A stretch of 64,000 bases of DNA from Periplaneta americana (Eukaryota; Arthropoda; Insecta; Blattodea; Blattidae), in NCBI RefSeq assembly GCF_040183065.1, contig NW_027185502.1, positions 3,709,501 to 3,773,500 on the forward strand, read 5' to 3'. A program made the position numbers and the translations under genes. Below are positions 57,380 to 64,000 of this stretch, piece after piece. The notes beneath the pieces are model-generated. The model was not told the DNA's origin and ran no database searches. It was given only the letters and a program-made list of their open reading frames with translations. How positions within the stretch are numbered: position 1 is the first letter of the stretch; every line of letters begins with the position of its first letter.

Positions 57380-58800
57380 TTTGAAAAAGGAAGACAAAAT
57401 ATTCTTACATGATAAAGTAAAGAATTTCAAGAGGAACTTAGATCTCCAGCCTGTCACTCGTCCCCGCAAGCTGACGTTTCAAATTCGTCGTCTTCTTCCC
57501 CCTTCTCTTCTTCGGATATTGCCAAAAGACCAAGCACTTCCGAAGATACATTTAATTTTTATTTTCTTTTGGTGGTTTATTTAAACTGGAAATTAATGGG
57601 TCAGAAGTCAACATTAATCTGCTAAAGAGGTCTAAATTGTCGTCTCGTTTTGAAATTCTTCGAATAAAACTTTCTCGAAATGTTGTCACATCTTAGTTTC
57701 TAGACTCAGCGGCATCTTCTAATAATTCTGCAACCGATAAAGTAACTGAGCTGCCGGCACAATTACAGACCCGTGCAGGGCTGCTTGGGTGGCCTATTGA
57801 CATTTTGAAGAATGCCTGTACTTGCTATCATTGATAACACTTTTCAGAAGAATAAGAAGAAGTAGAAGAAATGTCTGTAAATGGCAACTAAATTTCTTGT
57901 TATAATCAGTCTGAATTTTTTACGAAGATACGTGGTTTCGTTACGGTGACTAATTTTGTTCTAACGCTGATAATATTGAAGAAAAAACCACATTCTTATT
58001 ACACTTTCTAGTGACTTTGTGCTATGGCTGTCCAAATTTAATTCAAATTTATTCTCATATTCTTTATGTTGCACAAGAATCTTATTACCCTTTCCTTTAA
58101 TTTTCTCCTAAATTTCTTCGCAACTGACACGTAAATTCATTTTTACACATTACATTATGCACACATTATACAATGACCTGATATCAACAAAAGTCCTCTG
58201 AATATGGAAAAAATTAAGGGCCTTTGTTGTTTACTTCCAACAAATCACTCCTCAGTCTTTAAGTAATCAAACATAACTCTCGGTAAGTGCGTGTGGCTCG
58301 ACACGTGTAGACGGATCAGGCGCACAGGTATGATTCAGAGGTCATAATTCGCAGAGTTGCAGGGTTTTGCAGATGAAACCTTCAGTGACAAACTTATAAA
58401 TGTCTACCAAGATATATTACGTAAGTTTCACAGTGTACACTGGTGAACATTTTTTTAAAACACTAAAACAATTTTGTCTTTTGCCCAAAACAAGAACAAT
58501 AGAAACTTGATTTATTATCAGTACTTAGAAACAAAAAATACTGAAAACTGTAATTGTTCCTAATACATAAGACCGTAACACATTTACAAAAAATATACTT
58601 AGCATTTTACTTTTCATAATTAAGGCAGACACAATGTTCAGAAATCACTTATAAAAATGCAGAATTAATCAGGAAAGATTTGTGTCACTTTTGCCCGTAA
58701 GTATTGACCAGAACCTTTGAAGTATTCTTCGAAAAACACTTGGTCTTATTAGAATGACTATTGAGGATTATTACTGAGGTAATTTTGTCTTTTTAATATG
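57380..58800. other. Interior of Transib-like element, unrecognised
   Basis: A serine-rich stretch can be read at about 57420-57560 (plus) but it breaks up quickly. I see no RAG1-like or Transib block. Confidence 0.45.
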
Positions 58801-58911
58801 AAGTTCGAAAAATGACTTTTGTCCGGCTTTTTAGCGATCCGGACCACTGTGCGCCAGCTGTTCACATGTGCCACTTTTGGACTACTCTCAAATATCGTAG
58901 GCATTATTGTT

Positions 58912-59166
58912 TTTTTTATTACTGGGTTATTTTACGACGCTGTATCAACATCTCAGTTTATTTAGCATCTGAATGAAATGAAGGTGATAATGCCGGTGAA
59001 ATGAGTCCGGGTTCCAGCACCGAAAGTTACCCAGCATTTGCTCGTATTGGGTTGAGGGAAAACCTCGGAAAAATCTCAACTAGGTAACTTGCCCCGACCG
59101 GGATTCGAACCCGGGCCACCTGGTTTCGCGACCAGAAGCGCTGACCGTTAGTCCACAGGTGTGGAC
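58912..59166 (-). mobile_element. SINE family A with perfect TSD
   Basis: On the minus strand the complete head (TCCACACCTGTGGACTAACGG), B box GGTTCGAATCCC and full body. A 12-bp perfect TSD GGCATTATTGTT at 58900-58911 and 59167-59178. Confidence 0.95.
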
Positions 59167-59184
59167 GGCATTATTGTTAACTCT

Positions 59185-59745
59185 GACAATTTTATCTATG
59201 TCTGTTATGCATTATGTTGGTTTTTGACGGTTCAGGAATAATACTGTATAGAAGGGTTATGGCGAAGGTATCTTGGGGGCAGCGGAGGCTTGCCCCAGCT
59301 ACAAGCCCCCGGCTATATCCTAAATGCAATGAATATCGTCTTTGCAGGTAGAGGAAGCATATATAGGCCTATAGATAATATGTGTTTTAGTGCTAGATAA
59401 TGTCATTTTAGTGCTCACCTTGTATCTAATTCACGTCTTCATTCGTACTTTTGAATTGTTGATGTGATGTCTTGTAGTAATAAACACTATTAACATTAAC
59501 CTATACGGATATCGTTCGTAAAATTGAAGTGGGTACACTGCACTGACGGTTCACTGCTCTCTGTTTACTGTTGATTTCACTCAAAGCTGGTTAACTGCGT
59601 CGTGTTGAGGGAACGTCTGCTTAAACCCTGTTTCAATGCTCGGAATTAACATCGCTGTTGATGCCATCTAGTGTGGGGTTTCTATTACTGAAGGTGTATT
59701 TATGTAGGAGATTTAGAGCAGGGTTGGGCAGAATTATGCACTCTG
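59185..59745. other. No gene; possible hAT ends
   Basis: CAGCGGAGGCTTGCCCC near 59280 and CAGGGTTGGGCAGAATTATG near 59718 resemble hAT termini, but partners were not found. Confidence 0.4.
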
Positions 59746-59754
59746 TGCTTGCAC

Positions 59755-59935
59755 CACAGTCTACTATATACAGTCAAGAAGCTTGAGTTTTGAGGTGCTA
59801 GAAACAATAGACTGTGACGGTACTATTTTGCATTGCCTGTAATGAGGCGATATTAGCGATCCTAGTGGTGAGCAACTATTTAATGTTTGCATATTTACTA
59901 CGTATTGAGCTTCGCGACTGTATATACTAGACTGT
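59755..59935. mobile_element. 181-bp MITE sharing ends with the THAP element
   Basis: The ends CACAGTCTACTATATACAGTC and, reversed, CACAGTCTAGTATATACAGTC match those of 48026-49187. A perfect 8-bp TSD GCTTGCAC (59747-59754 and 59936-59943) flanks it. Internal blocks (AGGCGAT.TTAGCGATCCTAG) match the right arm of the larger element at 49095. Confidence 0.95.
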
Positions 59936-59944
59936 GCTTGCACG

Positions 59945-61380
59945 GTGAAGGCCCTACTACGAGAGGAGTGTGCTTATATAGTGCACGAAAACCGGTTTAT
60001 TCAAGTTGCGTACGTACTGCATGTTTCAAAAGAAAATGTTATTCTACCAAACTGAATAAGAACACAAAGTAATGAAACACTTCCCTAAACACAAAACAAA
60101 ACATGTCTGTTGCACATTAATTCATATTACTCAATTTCTCAAGATTTGGAGAAACTGTATTAGCACAAGCTATGCGGAGAACTGCCGTTAAAGCCGTCAT
60201 TTCTTGTTTGAGATTTGTTTAGTTTCGTAATAGAAAATCACTGTTCACATCTGTAAGTGGAACCAAATAAACACAAAGCATTCTCACACAGCTTATGCAG
60301 TCCGCAAGCAATGATACGCATTTATTTATTTAAAATAACAACACAGTATGTAAAGAAATCAACTCATAAAAAGTATGTTTTTTTTATTTTGCATTATGTG
60401 ATTATGTTTAGTTTTTAGGGCTTCATGTTACCTATTATTTGCAATGTATTAGGTACTGGTAGACTACTTTTTATAATTGATAGCATTCCCTTTATTAATT
60501 GAAGAATGACTTATAAATGCAATGTAATTTGGCTACCTTTGCGCATTATATTTTGCGTGGTTACTTATGTCTTGTGGTCTAAAAGTACCGGTAAAATAAT
60601 TTTCGATTCTCTAAAACTTAACAACAGGTCTATACTGATTATCACATATTTATTTCACTTAAGAATTTGATTATAATAAGAACTTGTGTAATCAAGGTGC
60701 ATGTATTTACGTCTTGTGATCTAAGAGTAATGTATGTTAATATAATTTTTGATTCTCTGAAACCTAACAATATGCTGATTAATGTAAAATTATGCATTCT
60801 GTAATGTGTATTGTGTAGGCCTATTTATGGACGTATGAGCATGTTTTCTATCAATCGCTGCCTACGTATTTTCTTTCCTCTAATGCTCTGACCCACATCA
60901 ATGAAACTTTGAATATATTTGTTTTGTCCTAATTTTACATTAAACGTCGAAAATGGCCATAATCTATCAATTTTAGATCATCACGGCGTTAAATTGTGTG
61001 ATTTACGTACTGCTATTATGCGTCTGCTCTTCATCATCATGGCGGCAAGCGCAGCGTTCAATTTGTCCCGGTTTCCTTGTTCCGCGCACCCGAGACTGTA
61101 GGGACTTGACTTAAACTAATCTGTTGTCAAGCATTTCATATTACTTCCGTTGTGTGAAGTGAAGCCTTCAGTGGAATGAGGGATGGACTTCAGAATCTAT
61201 TCCAAACTACAAAACTCAAACTTCACTGTCATTCACTTATTCAGTAGGTAATTACTACTGACCCATTTGCTTAGAAAATGAATTAACAGACCTATCGGCA
61301 AAGAAGAAATTAAAATGCATTCCAAACAGTGGCGTGTGGTGATAAATAATCCTGGTGGTGCACAAATATTTATTGTGATT
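59945..61380. other. No gene recognised
   Basis: Only frames of about 60 residues without motifs. AT-rich with a slightly GC-richer patch at 61020-61100. Confidence 0.45.
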
Positions 61381-61384
61381 ATGA

Positions 61385-61389
61385 TGATG

Positions 61390-61455
<66 letters not shown>
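61385..61455. repeat. (ATT)n microsatellite
   Basis: About 23 units, preceded by (GAT)n. Confidence 0.95.
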
Positions 61456-61459
61456 GGTA

Positions 61460-62660
61460 CTAACTATTACATAACTATTAACATACGCTACGAGTCAAGA
61501 AATTGCAGTTAATCAGTTTCCTATGTAGGTCCAGTAATAGCAAAGTAAAGTGTTCAATTTCTATGCAGCACACCGTAAATAATATTGTTTTCTCTATATT
61601 GCGTTTTATAACACAGTTCACACGTTCACAAGCATTCGATACGTGTGTCGTCTCATCAGCCTTAACTGCTAAAAAGTCAGCAGCTTTCTTTATTTCTTTG
61701 AAATCTCATCATGGCATACATCAAAATTGCTTGAAGGATTTCGTTCTGTATAAGTTAGTGTTTGATGTGCTCTTAAACACTGTTCCTCTTTCCAAATGTT
61801 CCTTAAGAGTGCGTCTAATTCAGAACTGAAATTGATGAGGCCAAGAAAAATACTAGCGTTTAAAGAGAGTTTCCGTCTTCGTGACCTCTTAAAGCCAACT
61901 CAAAGCTCCACAAAACCGCACGCACATATCTGTGCTTGGTAGCTTTATCATTGTGAAGTTCAACAATCCAATTGAATCTAATTGCGTCTATATGTTTGTC
62001 TGACCCAACACTGCTAATTTAACATTATTGTTGATGTGTGCAGCTGAAGAATCGTGTTTTTTTAATTCCTTCATTCATGCGCTTCAAATCAATCATATCT
62101 GCAGAACGATAATCAAAATTATGTAGTTACTACGCAAAGTCCTAAATTCAAACAGAAAAATAAATAAAATTCATAAAACGTACTTATTTTTGTCATTAAA
62201 TGTTCGCCGTCGAACAACAGACAAGGAAAACAAAATACAGCGTCTTTTATATTGCAGCCGCATATTGCATTTTTCGTAAGTCCGAATGTTGAATTTTCTT
62301 GTCACTTCTCTATTACTGTTCTTCGTCACTTATAATTTGAATTCATGTGTAGGTCTACCCATCTTCTTTATTTTGATCTTTTCGTGTAAAAGTCTTATAG
62401 AAAATTACACATTTAAAAGATTTTGCTCACTATTCATAGTAACATTTATGATGGAACGAGCTTGAGAACACATCTGAAAGTGCTCCTAACCCCCCCCCCC
62501 CCCTACGCACACTGTACTGCCTCCCTACCATGCTCCAAAGCCTGCCAGTGAAACAGTACTACTGCGCATGCTCGAATGGAGCAGTGTGCCGCAAGTGTCG
62601 AGCGGTAAACATAAGTCCCAGGCGTCAACAAGAACAGTACACGTGCAGTGTTATTTTTAC
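61460..62660. other. No gene recognised
   Basis: A 108-residue plus-strand frame (61503-61829) has no recognisable domain. A run of about 14 C lies at 62490-62503. Confidence 0.45.
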
Positions 62661-62666
62661 TTAGTA

Positions 62667-63817
62667 CAGTGAAACCTGTTCAAATCGGAACCTGAATAAT
62701 CCGGAATCCTGTCTATTTCGGAACAATTTTTTGGTCCCGGCGAAATTTGTATGTATTATGTGTAATTTTTCCTGAATAAAACGGAAACTGTCCAACGCGG
62801 AAACGGAAACTGTCTGCTACTGTTCAAAACGGAAACAATATTTTGGACACACTATATTTTGTAGCTATATTTTGAAACAGCGTGTAATTTCAAGGAATAT
62901 ACGAAATATGTAGGTCACTAAGATAAAAACAAGTTTTTTTTGCAACGAGGGTACGAGGGTGTGTTGGTCCGTCGGTCATAAATTTTATTACCCTGTTGAC
63001 TAGGCACACGAGTCCCTTCAAAGATTTTCAATGATTCATACCCGTATACTGTCGTAGCTAAACAGAACGCAAGTATAGTAATTTCCAGGTAAAAAAAAAA
63101 AAGTTGCATAAAATCTGGCATTAACATTAAGTGATGAAGTAAAAGTTATCGAGATAAAGGAAAATTAGAAACAAAGTCTATATGAAATAATATAGAAGTA
63201 GAGTTGTGGAAAACTCAGGTGTGACACTTTAAAAAATAAAGATCATAATGAGTGAGTGGTGTGCGGCCAATATTGGTGACACAAAAGGAACCAGAAGGCA
63301 ACTGTTTATGTGGAAATAAATGAACTGTTGTGAGAGTGGGTTCTTCATGACCTTTCAAAGAACAAGCCAATTTCTGGATCTATTCTGCAAAGCAAGCTAT
63401 TGAACTGGGAAAGAAATTAAATAAACCAGAATTCAAGGCTTCTAATAGATGGCTCCTAGAACAATTAATTAATAATGTGCAGTGATATGCAGTACAGTAT
63501 TAGAGTATAGTGTTAGATATTAAATAGAATGAGATTAGTAAACTTTAGTAATGTTTAATGACTAATGAGTGAGTCACGATAATATTTATACAGAATATGA
63601 GATTTTAATCAAGATGATTCACAAACGTAATGAGCGACAGAAAGCGTTAAATGGAATATTTTGTACTTCTTGCAGTTTGCGGCATGCCATTTTGTTTTTC
63701 ATGTATATGAATGACAAAATATTCCATTTTAATGTCACACCTGAATAATACGGAAACCTGTCCACAACGGAAAAAAAATTAGGACCGTGTCACTTCCGTC
63801 TTGAACAGGTTTCACTG
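62667..63817 (+). mobile_element. Tigger/pogo deletion derivative
   Basis: The ends CAGTGAAACCTGTTCAA and their reverse complement agree at 22 of 24 positions. TA lies on both sides (62665-62666, 63818-63819). Inside is a broken Tigger transposase N-terminus. At 1151 bp the DDE domain is missing. Confidence 0.9.
63127..63480 (+). pseudogene. Tigger transposase DNA-binding region, broken
   Basis: Pieces read 'LSDEVKVIEIKEN' and 'SCGKTQV' (psq-type helix-turn-helix), then 'ISGSILQSKAIELGKKLNKP' and 'EFKASNRWLLEQ', the CENP-B-type DNA-binding domain of Tigger elements. Several stops and frame changes occur, and the catalytic part is absent. Confidence 0.75.
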
Positions 63818-63819
63818 TA

Positions 63820-64000
63820 TTATAATAAAGAATTATGTCGCTCACACAGTCTACTGCAGCTCATTGATATGACTTATAAAACACGAAGAGGCGGTGCACT
63901 GCTCCTGTGCTCCTTAAGAGAAATCGCCACTGATTCCAAATGATCTAAAAGTTCTTCAAAGTATTAAAAATGACCAATAAATGCCGAGAAAAATATAAAA
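63820..64000. other. Window edge, nothing recognised
   Basis: Short non-coding sequence to the end of the window. Confidence 0.5.

Larger units (their letters stand above)
56336..58851. mobile_element. Transib-like element with RSS-like ends
   Basis: Left end CACAGTGGTCCG... and right end (reversed) CACAGTGGTCCG... agree at 34 of 37 positions. Each has the heptamer CACAGTG, a 22-bp spacer and ACAAAAGT. A perfect 5-bp TSD CGCCA flanks it (56331-56335 and 58852-58856). Ends starting CAC(A/T)RTG with GC-rich 5-bp TSDs are the mark of Transib, the superfamily related to RAG1. No Transib transposase is visible inside, so this would be non-autonomous. Confidence 0.8.

Overview
The window looks like repeat-dominated nuclear DNA of a hemimetabolous insect, most likely a cockroach. 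I base this on AT-rich sequence with many (TAA)n tracts, tRNA-derived SINEs, and LINE, PIF/Harbinger and Tigger protein fragments that I recognise from memory as typical of Blattodea. No database search was run. I see no convincing cellular gene: nearly every coding-like stretch is a transposon protein, usually broken.

Layout. 0-9 kb: short tandem repeats, SINEs, a DDE transposase relic, an MADF-domain relic and a hAT BED-finger relic. 9-18 kb: two LINE reverse transcriptase relics, a Tc1 element with both ends, an I/R1-type LINE 3' end, and a SINE interrupted by a hAT MITE. 18-28 kb: microsatellites, a 96-bp-arm hairpin, an RTE-like LINE and three GTF2IRD2-like hAT relics. 28.6-33.4 kb: PIF/Harbinger elements nested in opposite orientations, with a mariner derivative inside. 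36-40.4 kb: a CGBP1-like hAT relic followed by a Penelope-like element with an intact RT + GIY-YIG reading frame, then a hammerhead-like motif and a Harbinger MITE. 42-45.8 kb: mariner, Harbinger-like MITE and MULE relics. 46.4-49.3 kb: a second RTE-like LINE carrying two later insertions, a 182-bp hAT MITE and a THAP-encoding P-like element. 51.5-53.7 kb: another copy of that 182-bp MITE, itself split by a 2-kb hAT element. 54.2-56.3 kb: a Sailor (DD82E) element. 56.3-58.9 kb: an element with RSS-like terminal repeats that fits Transib. 59-64 kb: a SINE, a 181-bp MITE sharing ends with the THAP element, and a Tigger/pogo deletion derivative.

The fragments do not form a shared pathway. What the window gives is a readable insertion history, since many elements still carry both terminal repeats and target-site duplications (TSDs). 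The best candidates for something little described are the THAP element with its matching MITE (48.0 and 59.8 kb), the RSS-like element (56.3 kb) and the interleaved Harbinger inverted repeats (28.6-33.0 kb).
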